From Coptodactyla brooksi (Eukaryota; Arthropoda; Insecta; Coleoptera; Scarabaeidae), in assembly GCA_033557675.1 (NCBI GenBank), contig JAWQRM010000653.1, positions 1 to 20,671 of the forward strand: a stretch of DNA of 20,671 bases, given 5' to 3'. Below the pieces are notes generated by a model. The model did no database searches and was not told the origin of the DNA. It was given only the letters and a program-made list of their open reading frames with translations. Every line of letters begins with the position of its first letter. The first letter of the stretch is position 1. Positions 7,908 to 18,259 of this stretch are shown piece by piece. A program made the translations under genes and the position numbers.

Positions 7908-8321
7908 TCGTCAATGTAATTTGCATCTGTGAATTGACTTACAATCGAATGTAATAAGAATAACTTTTCATAACAATGCGGTTTAGATAATTATAGTAGT
8001 TGCGGACTTATTCATTTAGAACAATCAAATTGAGGCGGATTGTTAGTTTACATCAAATAAGCGATCATATCGTCTTTTCTTCAAGATAAGGTGGGTAGTC
8101 CGGGTATAGTAAGAGGTAGAATACCTGCTCAATTATGATTGTTGACCTCGTTAACATTACTGACATGATATGCGGAAATCATGTTCCAAAATATAGCTTA
8201 TTTATTTCGTGCTGGTAATCAGCTTTTGCTTTCGATTCTTCGCCCACGAACATTTGTGACATTCTTTCAAAAATACATTTTCACAACTAATGTATAAAAT
8301 AATAACTCTTTGACTTGCATC

Positions 8322-8377
8322 GGAGGACCGGTTATAGGTCCTCCATCAGAGGATGGTTATAGTCGCTCTATAACCAT
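8322..8377. repeat. Two adjacent perfect hairpins
   Basis: GGAGGACC/GGTCCTCC (8322-8344, loop of seven) is followed by ATGGTTATAG/CTATAACCAT (8353-8377, loop TCGCT). The matching part of the left arm (about 3930-3965) has only one half of the second hairpin, so the right arm changed here after the two copies separated. Confidence 0.7.
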
Positions 8378-8817
8378 TGAATTCTTGCACCCCTCCGTGA
8401 CAGTAATCGAAGCTATATCTATTTTCTGCAGTTACCACTTTTATTCGCTAATTCCAATATCCTTAGCAGCTTTTTTCAGTATATTGTTCTATTATTTGAT
8501 TAGTTTTTGGAACGGTTCTTCCATTGATGGATGCTTGTTTCTGTTGATGGAATTAACACACAATACGAATAAACTAATTCTTATTTAATAATCATAATAT
8601 TGCTGACGATCTTAGTAATATTGCTGACGTTCTAGGAGGAGGTACCTACATGCTAACGCTGTTTAATCGTCGTACACTTCTTTTTTAACTAGTAACAATA
8701 AATGTTTATTCATCTCTTTTCGAACGTATAAGTTCGACGGAGGAACAAAAACTTCATTCTTATTAAAATAAAAGGTCACTTTAAAATAAAATAATTCTAA
8801 TAATATTTAAAACTAAA

Positions 8818-9133
8818 TTAAAGATCAAGGATGCCTCCTAATATCGTCAAACAATACCCCAACCTATCGTGTAAGTTTCTCTCCACTCTGGATAGCATTT
8901 CTGGGGTAATGATTTGATGAGCTTGAATAATTATTATTGTGAGCTAATTCAAATTTCAAGTGGCATTGGCGACAACCTGTCATGCAAACTCGATTCGGAC
9001 ACATTCACAATACGTTCAACGTGATGAAATTAGACGATTTTTGAAAGCAACTGCGAATAAATTTACAACTTCTACCGAAGAATTGCCGCTCAAATACCAC
9101 TTGACAATTTGAACCCTCTCGATGGTTGTAAAA
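8818..9133 (-). pseudogene. Mariner-type (DDE) transposase relic with deleted catalytic core
   Basis: The minus strand starts with FTTIERVQIVKWYLSGN, followed by SSVEVVNLFAVAF and RLISSR (9133-9040), a helix-turn-helix start like those of insect mariner/IS630-type transposases with a DUF4817-like N-terminus. After a stop it jumps near 8940 to IITPEMLSRVERNLHDRLGY and GGILDL, stop at 8818-8820. ITPEML-x-V-x6-RL-x2-C and GG-near-end are the usual C-terminus of this superfamily. Roughly 200 residues with the DDE/DDD catalytic triad are missing. Such proteins cut and paste the element by binding its terminal repeats; this copy cannot. Confidence 0.65.
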
Positions 9134-9511
9134 GCGGATATTCTTACGTTGTGCGTTCGTCAACGCTCTCAGGGCAACTGCCTGCCTTTCGTTAATTATC
9201 GTGCGATCTTTGGAATTGTCCGAATCGTCAACAAATCGGATGAGAATAAAACATCCCTATGAGACGACGTATAATTTCCTACACGGTATGTAATTAATGC
9301 CTAAATAATATTATATTAGATACATCACTATGCTTTACCACAACAACAAATTTCCGGTGCTGAAATAAACCTTTCAAAGCCAAGAGAAAACGTACAGGAA
9401 ACAATCAGGTCGATTCGGTCGGTGGCTACTTGAATGGAGTCAACTACGTTGCGCGCTGATTTATTTCCGAAGTTCAACTCGCTCTGAAAAATAACAATAA
9501 AATCAATTTGG

Positions 9512-9514
<3 letters not shown>

Positions 9515-9552
<38 letters not shown>
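9515..9552. repeat. (AT)n microsatellite
   Basis: AT run of about 18 units 60 bases outside the right arm of the long inverted repeat. Confidence 0.9.
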
Positions 9553-9553
<1 letters not shown>

Positions 9554-9587
9554 CGCAATTGATTGATTGATTGAGTTTTGAAAATAC

Positions 9588-9651
9588 ATTTGCCTTCGTC
9601 ACTTCTAATGATGCCGACGTGGCATGTGGGCGAAACGTGCGTCAAGCAAAT
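9588..9651 (+). ncRNA. Degenerate type I hammerhead-like motif
   Basis: Stem I ATTTG/CAAAT (9588-9592 with 9647-9651) and CTT/AAG (9602-9604 with 9644-9646) with a nine-base one-sided bulge; core CTAATGA (9605-9611, G5 changed to A); one extra T; stem II GCC/GGC; GAAA (9632-9635); stem III A-CG/CG-T with loop TG; cleavage-site C at 9643. The complete fold with a one-base extra before stem II matches the other copies in this window. The G5 change probably abolishes cleavage. Confidence 0.5.
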
Positions 9652-9654
9652 TAA

Positions 9655-10509
9655 CTTTTCGGCTTTAGTGTAGTGGTGGGACTGTTTAACTTTATTATTA
9701 AGCTAAAGGTTTCAAAATCCACAATTCTTCGCTATGTTAAGTTATTTTCAGTTTCTGTTTGTTACCGAATGACATGCTATTGACGTCATGCCGAGAGAAC
9801 TGCAATAATATGTAGTACAGGGTTGGATTACTTTGAAAAAAAACTATTCAATATTGCCTTTAAATTAATCAATTTCCGAATTATATCTCGAACTAAGGAT
9901 GTTACTCTTTCACTGGAATGCTTGTATATAGCGAAAATTTGAAGAAAATGTTAGTTTTTCAACACATCATAAAGGTATTGCAATGTTGATGTTTGACAAC
10001 GTCAAATCTCGGTCGGTATTGACGTATATTTATTAGTTTCTATTTATACTAGGGATTTTATATTTCTACTCGTAAATAGTCAGTTAAACTCTATTAGTTT
10101 AATTTAATCGTTGTGAAACAGGTTTTAAATTAACTGTACATGATAAAAGAATGTGCTGTTGCTTAGTTTTTGGGATGAAAGATGGCGCAACTGCATAATG
10201 TGATTTTGAATATACGTAAATGGACACTAAGCAAGTATACTTTGGCAAATTTTCAGGAAAGCTGTACATTATTCATACTAAGAAGTCATCGCTTCTATAA
10301 AGTTCGGGTAGATATAATAGATTAATCAAGTGACCGGAATAAATGTTTTTTTTTCTTTTGGACATTTCCTACTTAAGTGTTGTTGTAAAGCATAAATTAT
10401 AAGCTTAATTGATGTTAGCACAGTATAAACTAAAATTACTGGAAAGGCCTTATTTACTTAAAAATAAGGGGCATGATTATTTTCTATCATTCCAAAGCAT
10501 TTATCTATG
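9655..10509. other. Noncoding, nothing recognised
   Basis: AT-rich with no open frames of note. A TCAGTT near 10080 resembles an arthropod initiator, but there is no gene after it. Confidence 0.5.
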
Positions 10510-10787
10510 TATTAATTTGATAAATAAATATATTCACAAACGATTCACTTAAAACCTCGTAGAACATGCATACTTTTATTGTCAGAACTGTACGTAAACC
10601 TGTAAATTTAATGGTTTCGCCATTATTACTTCATTATAATCTCAATATTTTTCAAGAACCTCAAGAACGAGATACGTTCCTACCTAGATATAGTTACTTC
10701 ATGTTCCGAAATTTATCAAATAAAAAGTTGAATGTTTAAAACTTTTAATTTTTATTACCTATCATGGGTATCTTTTTATATGTACTG
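10510..10787 (+). repeat. Direct repeat copy 1 (about 280 bp)
   Basis: Begins TATTAATTTGATAAATAAAT and ends TTTTTATATGTACTG. It matches 11673-11955 with about 93 percent identity by eye. It ends 15 bases before the left arm of the second inverted repeat, and the second copy starts about 30 bases after that arm. The two direct repeats therefore flank the arm as LTR-like termini would. No canonical TG..CA ends are visible. Confidence 0.8.
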
Positions 10788-10802
10788 GACTATTATATGG
10801 AC

Positions 10803-11640
10803 ATAAAGCGAAATCAAAGACTGCAATTGCTCTCGAAAAATGCATCAGAGGACATTTTCCTTTCACATAAAGGAACAATGGAGAGACCAACAGATGGACA
10901 TCCTCTACTCCGTTTATATGTTACTTTATGAACTTTTAAAGACAGAAAACGATAACTAGATTAATTTTTATTAGATTCAAAAATATTTAATGTGGTTGCT
11001 GTGTTTTCATTTTGTGTATGTTATAATAAGTGAATAATAATTGATTGTATTCGAGAGTTTTGTTTTCGTATTTTTCCCAAGAAGGCGGAGGAGTTTATGA
11101 ATATTAATTACTGTATACCTGCCGGGTAGCAAATTGGAAGAAATCGGGATTATAAGGTCCTGTAGCGAACGGATTAATGGAATCATACGTTAAAAAAAAT
11201 TTTTTTTGTCACAATTTGCATAAAGCAAATACATTGCTACTTGAGCTAGAGTCAACATATTGAAATGATAAGCACCGAGTTCAATGACTACCTAGTGAAA
11301 TGTAAAAGTGTTGCAATAGTCGTTCTCACTGGTGAAATAATTCATTCTTCCTTACGTAAAATAATAGATATAAAACAAACTACTGTGCGACTCGTATTCG
11401 AGTATGTATTACACCGCACATGACTTTCTCTTACCTTGACCCTGTTGGATTTATGGGGTATTGTTGCAAAATATTAAGAGTTAAAAGTAATTAATAGTTA
11501 AAACTAGATCAATTTAACGTTTATTCTTAATGTCGTAGTTAATAATAATTACTAATAGTAGATCTTATTGCTAATTTTCTATTCATATTCTGTTCAATAA
11601 TTTAATCAATTCACAGATCTTCATCTACTTATTTTAATTT
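10803..11640 (+). repeat. Left arm of the second inverted repeat
   Basis: Matches the reverse complement of 12118-13038 at about 90 percent, for example GCGAAATCAAAGACTGCAAT (10810) and AAGCACCGAGTTCAATGACT (11269). It lacks 42 bases present in the right arm at about 11302 and about 40 bases at about 10885. Those losses destroy both open frames that the right arm still has, so this is the more deleted copy. Confidence 0.85.
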
Positions 11641-11672
11641 AGGATTAATTTATTTATATATATTAATTAATT

Positions 11673-11955
11673 TATTAATTTGATAAATAAATATATTCAC
11701 AAACGATTCACTTAAAACCTCGTAGAACATGCATACTTTTATTCGCAGAACTGTACGTAAACATAACCTGTATATTTAATGGTTTCGCCATTATTACTTA
11801 ATTATAATCTCAATATTTTTTAAGAACCTCAAGAACAAGGTACGTTCCTACCTACATATAGTTATTTCATGTTGCGAAATTTATTAAATAAAAAGTTTAA
11901 TGTTTAAACCTTTTAATTTTTATCACCTATCATTGGTACCTTTTTATATGTACTG
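11673..11955 (+). repeat. Direct repeat copy 2 (about 280 bp)
   Basis: Second copy of 10510-10787, including an extra five bases (ATAAC) in the GTACGTAAAC-CTGTA segment. It lies between the two arms of the inverted repeat. No third copy was found after the right arm. Confidence 0.8.
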
Positions 11956-12117
11956 CAATTTATACATTATCAAAATACAAATATTGTATAATAATATAAC
12001 CAACAAAGTTTATCAATTCATTGACAATGGTAGCATACATATGTTTAGTACTATAACGAAATAAGTAAAACAAACTACCATAAGATTGGTGTAAAATAAT
12101 GGTGTACCAATAAAATA

Positions 12118-13038
12118 ATTAGATGAAGATCTGTGAATTGATGAAATTATTGAACAGAATATGAATTATCAAATTAGAAATATATTAGAAAATTAGCTAT
12201 AAGATCTACTATTAGTAATTATTATTAACTATGACATTAAGAATAAACGTTGAATTCATCTAGTTTTAACTATTAATTGGTTTTAACTCTTAATATTTTG
12301 CAACAATACCCCATAAATCCAACAGGGTTAAGGTAAGAGAAAGTCGTGTGCGGTGTAACATATACTCGAATACAAGTCGCACAATGATTTGTTTTATATC
12401 TATTATTTTACGTAAGGAAGAATGAATTCTTTCACCAGTGAGAATTTCTATTGCAACACTTTTAATAAATCTGTTACTGTATAATATTTCAGCTCGTTGG
12501 ATATTACATTTCACTAGGTAGTCATTGAACTCGGTGCTTATCATTTCAATATGTTGACTCTAGCTCAAGTAGCAATGTATTTGCTTTATGCAAATTGTGA
12601 CAAAAAGATTTTTTTTTAATGTATGATTCCCTTAAAACGTTCGCTACAGTACTTTATGATCCCGATTTCTTTCAATTTGCTACCCGGCAGGTATGCAGTA
12701 ATTAATATTCATAAACTCCTCCGCCTTCTTGGGAAAAATACGAAAACAAAACTCTCGAATACAATCAATTATTATTCACTTGTTATAATATAACATACAC
12801 AAAATGAAAACAGAACAACAAATATTTTTGAATCATATAAAAATTAATCTACTTATCGTTTTCTGCCTTTAAAAGTTCGTATAAATAACATATAAACGGG
12901 GTAGATGATGTCCATCTAACTGTGCTAAAACGTCCTTTGACGGTTTTTTCGTTTAATCTTCCATTGTTCCTTTGTGTGAAAGGAAAATGTCCTCTGATGC
13001 ATTTTTCGAGAGCAATTGCAGTCTTTGATTTCGCCTTG
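12118..13038 (-). repeat. Right arm of the second inverted repeat
   Basis: Reverse-complement partner of 10803-11640; arms are separated by 477 bases that contain direct repeat copy 2. Being longer and with two open frames still uninterrupted, it is closer to the ancestral element. The inner ends share AGATGAAGATCTGTGAATTG (plus strand of this arm). Confidence 0.85.
12290..12544 (-). pseudogene. Open frame in repeat, unknown element protein
   Basis: 84 codons on the minus strand, starting MISTEFNDYLVKCNIQRAEI and ending LLDLWGIVAKY. The left arm encodes nearly the same peptide but with a 14-residue deletion (QRAEILYS region) and a stop. A piece of the same DNA (12327-12386) recurs at 17143-17203. 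I recognise no domain. It could be part of a transposon gene or an untranslated leader that happens to be open. Confidence 0.25.
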
Positions 13039-13193
13039 TCATTCTTGGAATAACTGTTTAATGAGTAAGACGTCACATCTAGTACACAGATTTTTGTGGT
13101 CTCTAAAACATAACTACCAAAGACCAGTACATTTATTTGATGGTGTTGAGTTTTCATCCTGTTCTGACGAACAATTAGTTTTTTGTAATTCAC
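12849..13193 (-). pseudogene. Open frame in repeat, unknown element protein
   Basis: 114 codons on the minus strand. The first 20 or so residues come from the PLE-terminal palindrome, so the true element part starts near AKSKTAIALEKCIRGHFPFT and ends STPFICYLYELLKAENDK. The left arm has the same region with a roughly 40-base deletion that breaks the frame. Basic and with no recognised motif. It probably represents the C-terminus of whatever protein the repeat once encoded. Confidence 0.3.
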
Positions 13194-13302
13194 GATGCAT
13201 TTCGACTTTACGTCATTATCAAGTGACGTAAAGTCGAAATGCGTCGTGAATTACAAAAAACTAATTGTTCGTCAAAACAGGATGAAAAGTCAACACCATC
13301 AT
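13138..13302. repeat. Near-perfect palindrome of PLE-terminal sequence
   Basis: Left arm 13138-13215 and right arm 13224-13302 are reverse complements with only a few mismatches, around the eight-base centre TTATCAAG. Each arm reads outward TGACGTAAAGTCGAAA, then TTACAAAAAACTAATTG, a close relative of the hammerhead-like terminus at 571-634. Two PLE ends have fused head to head. The arms' near identity suggests a young event or gene conversion. Confidence 0.85.
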
Positions 13303-13304
13303 AT

Positions 13305-13362
13305 TAATAATTAATAATTCTAATCCTAATAATTCTAATTCTAATCTAATAATTCTAATTCA
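13305..13362. repeat. AT-rich tandem repeat
   Basis: Irregular tandem array of TAATAATTC and TAATTC units directly next to the palindrome. Confidence 0.75.
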
Positions 13363-13369
13363 AGAACAT

Positions 13370-15121
13370 TTATTTGATATCTGCTAAATTTGTCCATAAT
13401 ATGCCACTAAACTAGCTAATTCGTTTTTCGTTTATGCCTGTTGTTGACGATGGCAACTGTGGATTTCTAGAAAATTACATGCTGTTGTACTGTGGTTGGT
13501 GGTGCCACTTCCAAGTTTTGTTGTAACCACCAACAATTATTTTCTTATAAATCGCATACATAGCCATCACTTCCTCAACTTTTGGTCGGAATATAAGCTG
13601 TAAAATTACCAGTTATAATTAGCAAGCGAATCTCATTAATTTGTTGTGAATCTTCTTAACATTTTTGCATCTTTCTTACACTTGGCGGCAAAAGGCACCA
13701 ACTTTTTATTTAATTTAGCGCTAGGCACTTATACTACTTTCTTTTAAGCTGATATTATTCTTAATAAAATAAAAGACGTCTTTTTTTATTCTACTCGACC
13801 CTTGATTTCATCCTTCAAATATTATCCACTTCCAAATATCAGAAATATTTTCTGATAAACGATAAAAATAATTGGCTGGTCGATATAAATCGACTAGCCT
13901 ATATCATATCTCTGATATAAATAAATAAAGGTCGTGGCAGTATATTTTTTATGGAATGCAAAATTCTTTTTCATTTCAAACTTACTGTTTGCCAAATTTC
14001 CATCCCAAATCGTTGCCAAATTTACTAAAACTGCTAATTGGATTTTTTATATTTTTGCAGAAAAATCTGTTGTTTTTTAATTATTAATGATTACCTTCAG
14101 CTACAGCTTTTACAGCTCGGAATGCAAACAAAGTTAATGTCCAGTTTGGTGCTCATGATTATTGACCTTTTGAATAGCTTTTAACAGGCTACTCTGATAC
14201 ACAAGGAAGCTGATTGCTTATGTTTCATATTTGCCAACCTTTCCTCTTACCATTAGTAGAAATTTTCGTTGATTTTGGAAAATTGGCTACTGTGTTACAC
14301 GCGACTGTAATGTTTTCTTTTATTTTTCAGATATTGCTAGTTATGCTATTATTACCCGTAACACTCATTATTCTGGATTTGTACAATGAAAGATACCTAT
14401 GGCTCATATAAACCTGCCACGTACTGCAGTATAAATTCTTTTGTATTCGGTAACGGTATCGAAAGCCGAGTTGAAACTTACATATTGCATTTGACAATGT
14501 CTTTTCATATTCATGCGTTTGCTTCACTTACGGGTTATCCTTTTAACAAAATTACTATTTTTTTACTGAATTATCCGAATCATCACCTTCATCTTAGTAA
14601 GTTTCACTTCTGTCATACTAATTACAGAGCAATGTGAATAGAGCATCTAAATATTGTGAATTTGTGTACACTCACATTAATGTATTACTTCGTGTGACTG
14701 TGTGATTAGATAATGTGCCAAAAATCAATTAACGTTGCTACATTACTCAAATTGAAAAGGACATCTCTAGTACCTGTCATGCAGTATTTCTTTTATGATA
14801 ATCTTGACACTAATGTATAGCTAGCGAATACGTTTTTAGGTAATAATACTAGATTATGTGCTACTTTATGTAAAGACTTGCTAAAGCTTGTGTTTAGCAA
14901 TGTTTCTATTTTTTATGAAATTGGAAAAGGGACAAATAGTTTTTTTAGGTATACATATGTGAACAACAGGGTGTAACTATGACGAATATCGGTTGAGTAA
15001 AATTGGAATAGTCTGAAGATCTGTTATGAAGCTTCATTGTGTTTTAGATTGGAATCCACAAATCAACGAATGACGTCGATTATAGGTATCACGTATACAC
15101 TTTTACGTACATTTGCATTAT
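13370..15121. other. Noncoding, no supported gene
   Basis: Several short open stretches (such as 14214-14411 plus and 14386-14637 plus) look like chance frames. Small dyads occur: TCAGAAATATTTTCTGA near 13838 and GGCTGGTCGAT/ATCGACTAGCC at about 13874-13901, followed by alternating TATCA/TGATA elements. Confidence 0.5.
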
Positions 15122-15260
15122 ACAGGGGGTGCATCAAAATATAGAAATACCGCGCACTTCTAAAGTGCTTCTTCCAGGAGGACTGGAAAACCGCATCTAA
15201 CCAACACTAGCGGGGACGGTTCTCTGAATGGTGTATCCGTATTTTTGTTCATTGCCTGTA
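15122..15260. mobile_element. Possible DNA-transposon end
   Basis: ACAGGGGGTGCATCAAAATA at 15122-15141 resembles the CAGGGTGT-x-x-CAAAA type of terminal inverted repeat common in insect mariner/IS630-like elements. It is followed by a slightly GC-richer stretch to 15230. I cannot find the partner end in the window, so this is tentative. Confidence 0.2.
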
Positions 15261-16236
15261 TATTTAATTATGTATTTACTCTTCTTTAATAGTTCCAGTC
15301 CATTAGTATTTTACTAAACTGCATTAAGAAGAAATATAAACTGGTACCGCAACGTTGCCACAGAATTCTTAATTCTACAGTAACAAAGTTAGATATTATA
15401 CAACTTGATGCTTTCACATTATCGATTACCAGTTTTAAATTTGCCTGAAGGTTTAATTAAATCTTTATCTAATATCACCCCACCACAACCAAAGATACCA
15501 GAGGAAATCCCTGATCAGTAAGCCGGCAGATAATGAAGGATTAGCGTATTGATTTTCGTGGTATTAGTATTTTTGATTATAACGAAATTTATATCGATAT
15601 GATTTTGAAGTAAATATTTGGTTTGTAAAGACCTGAATGTTTGGAAACAATTGGTATATTTGGAAATAAATGCGGGACAGGAAGACTTTTGGTTTCCAAA
15701 TGCGAATTTAAATATTTTTTTTAGAAACTTTTTACAATTATCCAATTATCATTGGCTACTATATTAAATTCACGTGTTTTGTTCATGAGGTAGCCACTCC
15801 TCTTAGCCCACGCTTACTTCGAAAATTCTCTAAGCTAGGATACGATGTTATCTTCCTTTTACACGGGATATTGTAATCTTGTAACGCATTTGCCTTTCAA
15901 ACTGAACTATTCTTTTCTTAGCAGTAACCCGTATATGTACATAACTGTAGCTGATTAAAACTACATAACATCGTGTGGACGGCTCACATCTTTCCAACCT
16001 GCCTTTTAGCAGTCATTCCATTTTTTTGACTACTTACCCATTCTCATTTTCAGAAATTTTTCTTGTCTTCACTTTTCAGATTGATTGTTATTTGAGTAAA
16101 ATAACCATTTTTTGGCGAACAATTTCCTACATAGGCTAGTTCTAACTTCAACATTTTCTAATAAGACTAAATTTCCTAAAGTGAATGATTTATGTTTACT
16201 TTCCGGATTATTACTATAGCATACGACCTACAGGGA
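15261..16236. other. Noncoding, no supported gene
   Basis: The longest open stretch (15515-15745 minus, 76 codons, Lys/Asn/Ile-rich) shows no motif and is what AT-rich DNA yields by chance. Confidence 0.5.
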
Positions 16237-16270
16237 ACATTATAATTGTCGACGAGAACAATTATAATGT
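16237..16270. repeat. Perfect 13-bp hairpin
   Basis: ACATTATAATTGT and ACAATTATAATGT around an eight-base loop CGACGAGA. No T-run or gene end beside it. Confidence 0.75.
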
Positions 16271-16900
16271 GCCGAAATGACTGCAAACCATTTTTACCAG
16301 CCTCTTTGTACTAGTCTTTTGACCAGGAACATGCTTCCATGTACTTGGGGAAATGATTTGGAATTTGTAAGAATGTATTAATTGCCACATAAAGTGATAA
16401 CAAATGGCAATGGCCTAGCTGTATATACTCACGTTCTTCGAATTTTGAAAATATTCTGGATTTGAAGGATTCACAATTTAAACAATAATTATCATCTAAC
16501 ATTATTGAGTAGAAAAATCTTCATTTAATGATAGCTAAATTTCATTTCATCTCCAATCTTGTATACCGAGGGATATGATTCCGTTATGCACCTGGTCTTC
16601 TCATTCAGTCTTCGGTCTGCCTCGGGGTCTGAATATAATTTTCTTATGATTTTATCCGGACTGGTTCCTTCTAACTACTCGTCCAATCCTTCCACCATTT
16701 ATCGTATTTCCTGGTTCATTAGCATCGTGTATTCATGTACCTTTATGTACTTTCCTTCACCTTTATTCACCTATCAGTTATGTTGATATAAGTATAAGTG
16801 ATATAAGTAGTAAGCGACGTCTTAATAAAGTTAGTCGCATAATATATCTACTGCCAACATCGCTGAAATGTCAGGCTTGCCAAATACGTTCAACCGTTGT
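16271..16900. other. Noncoding, no supported gene
   Basis: Short open stretches on both strands (16311-16502 minus, 16559-16786 plus) show no family resemblance. Confidence 0.5.
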
Positions 16901-16918
16901 GGATTTCTCTGTATTTTC

Positions 16919-17129
16919 CTACGTATCGAATTGAAAACTTCGATTTTGAACTTCTTCTGATTCTAATTTCTTCTGATAATTATTGTAAAGATCGTCAAAT
17001 TCACTTGCACTGGAAAAATCCTTTTCGGATTCACTTTCGCTGTAAAAATGCCTTTCTGAGCCATTACTTTTGCTTTCGTCGGAAGATGTCAACAGACAAC
17101 ACACGTATCTTCACTTTCTGATGTGACAT
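16919..17129 (-). pseudogene. Acidic Ser/Glu-rich N-terminal fragment, possibly piggyBac-like transposase
   Basis: An ATG at 17129 starts MSHQKVKIR; a one-base shift near 17100 then gives TSSDESKSNGSERHFYSESE and SEKDFSSASEFDDLYNNYQK before a stop at 16919. Strongly acidic, Ser-rich N-termini with DSDSE-like stretches are usual in piggyBac-type transposases, but also in many other proteins. The 60 bases upstream (17143-17203) are shared with the inverted repeat at 10.8-13.0 kb, which suggests that both derive from the same element family, with this copy retaining a gene start. Confidence 0.3.
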
Positions 17130-17142
17130 TTTATTTAAACCA

Positions 17143-17203
17143 GTGTCAAGGTAAGAGAGTCATGTGCGGTGTAACAGATACTCGGATACAAGTCGCACAG
17201 CGG
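17143..17203 (-). repeat. Third copy of a 60-bp module from the second inverted repeat
   Basis: The plus strand has AAGGTAAGAGAGTCATGTGC and ACTCGGATACAAGTCGCACA, matching 12327-12386 (same orientation) and 11384-11444 (inverted). Identity is about 85 percent. It stops abruptly on both sides. Confidence 0.8.
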
Positions 17204-17379
17204 ATCATTTTACATGTAAAAATCAATTTTGCATGACGGATTAGGGGATTTTAGACTTTGTAAACAAAAATATTAATATTAAACGAGCTGCGTAAGTATC
17301 GCAATTATAGGAATCTGCGCAGCTGCATTAAATTGGTTTTCTGTTATTATTAAACACAAGATGTTGCCGTTAACGTCAT

Positions 17380-17600
17380 CACATCCGCCTGCCGCAAGAC
17401 AAGTTCAGACACGAGAATTCGCGAGCTGAACTTGTCGCGAACCGTATGAGCGTGTCCCTGCCCACCAGTCTAGGACCCTCTAATCAGAGCGCTGCGTTCC
17501 CCACCCCGCAGTCACACCGCCCTAGAGTTGCCAATCTTTATCTGAGGGAGTTTCCCCTAGATCTGGGGGAAATCCTCATTTTAAATTTCCCATGCTGGCA
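17380..17600. repeat. GC-rich, CpG-containing island with hairpin
   Basis: Markedly GC-richer than its flanks. CAAGTTCAG and CTGAACTTG form a nine-bp stem near 17400-17435. It then contains GTTGCCAATC and the dyad-like TTTCCCCTAGATCTGGGGGA. It looks like the promoter or end region of a repeat family and not like coding DNA (no open frame). Confidence 0.35.
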
Positions 17601-17613
17601 GTACCTGTGACGC

Positions 17614-17634
17614 CAGAGATATTTTATATCTCTG
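17614..17634. repeat. Perfect 9-bp hairpin
   Basis: CAGAGATAT-TTT-ATATCTCTG. Confidence 0.7.
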
Positions 17635-17857
17635 ATGTCGTATTTTATACCTACTGGCCTATTTTTGTCGAATATCCCAAGTCCTGGTTTTCATTTTGCG
17701 GGGTATTTTTATTACGACGATGCTGTGACAATAACCTATCAAAGCAATGAGAAACGTGTAATAGAAGTTTTCTTTTTGGAGTAATAGAGATAGAGAAAAG
17801 GGAGAGGAATCAGTCTAAAAATTGATTTTTAATCAATCGCTTACAAAATATCAATAA

Positions 17858-18259
17858 ATGTGTGTTGACGAAACAGCAGCAATCAGTGCAACAGCTTTGA
17901 ATTCGTTGGAAAACACTTTACGCAAACAAATTGACAATGAGGCAGAACAAAATAATCGAATTTTATAAACGTATTGCGTGAAGACATTGCTAATGAACCG
18001 GAAGTACCATCGTTAACGTTGGTTAACAATATGTATGACATGCTGACTGGTTTCCAAAGAAAAATACCGTTGGGGTGCCTATTAATAAACGAAAAACGAT
18101 GGACTCATTAGCAAACCATTGGAGGTGTTTACGGGAAGTAGTATGACAAAAGGAGGCCATCCGGTGGTGAAGATAGCTCAGGCAGGTCAGAATATAAGTG
18201 TTCAATTAACGCCAAGCGAGTGGCATACTTTAAGTCCAAAGTTTCTAAAGGGGAAGTAG
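17858..18259 (+). pseudogene. Decayed gene of unknown family
   Basis: A chain of compatible plus-strand frames. ATG at 17858 opens MCVDETAAISATALNSLENT with a coiled-coil-like continuation to NRIL and TAA (17966-17968). The next frame gives LREDIANEPEVPSLTLVNNM. A third gives NKRKTMDSLANHW, and the last runs VFTGSSMTKGGHPVVKIAQA, then NISVQLTPSEWHTLSPKFLK and TAG (18257-18259). Three frame changes and one stop separate them. The pieces read like one small protein of about 130 residues with an alpha-helical start and a beta-rich end. I cannot assign a family. It may belong to the same large mobile element as the integrase-like stub at 18873-18989. Confidence 0.45.

Larger units (their letters stand above)
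7862..9455 (-). repeat. Right arm of the long inverted repeat (longer element copy)
   Basis: Reverse-complement partner of 3298-4420. It contains about 690 bases (about 8600-9297) missing from the left arm, including a transposase relic on the same strand as the arm's orientation. That favours this being the fuller copy of a DNA transposon and the left arm a deletion derivative, though a nested insertion is possible. The outer edges of both arms lie near GCGC (3298 and 9455). The end sequences are too diverged to read a target-site duplication. Confidence 0.75.

Noticed and set aside
8310..8588. 92-codon plus-strand ORF
   Set aside because: Lies inside the right arm, opposite to its orientation; the left arm does not keep the frame.
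15515..15745. 76-codon minus ORF as a hAT or other transposase piece
   Set aside because: Lys/Asn/Ile-rich with no conserved motif; equal to chance expectation in AT-rich DNA.
16237..16270. Hairpin as a transcription terminator
   Set aside because: No gene end beside it and no T-run; eukaryotic context.
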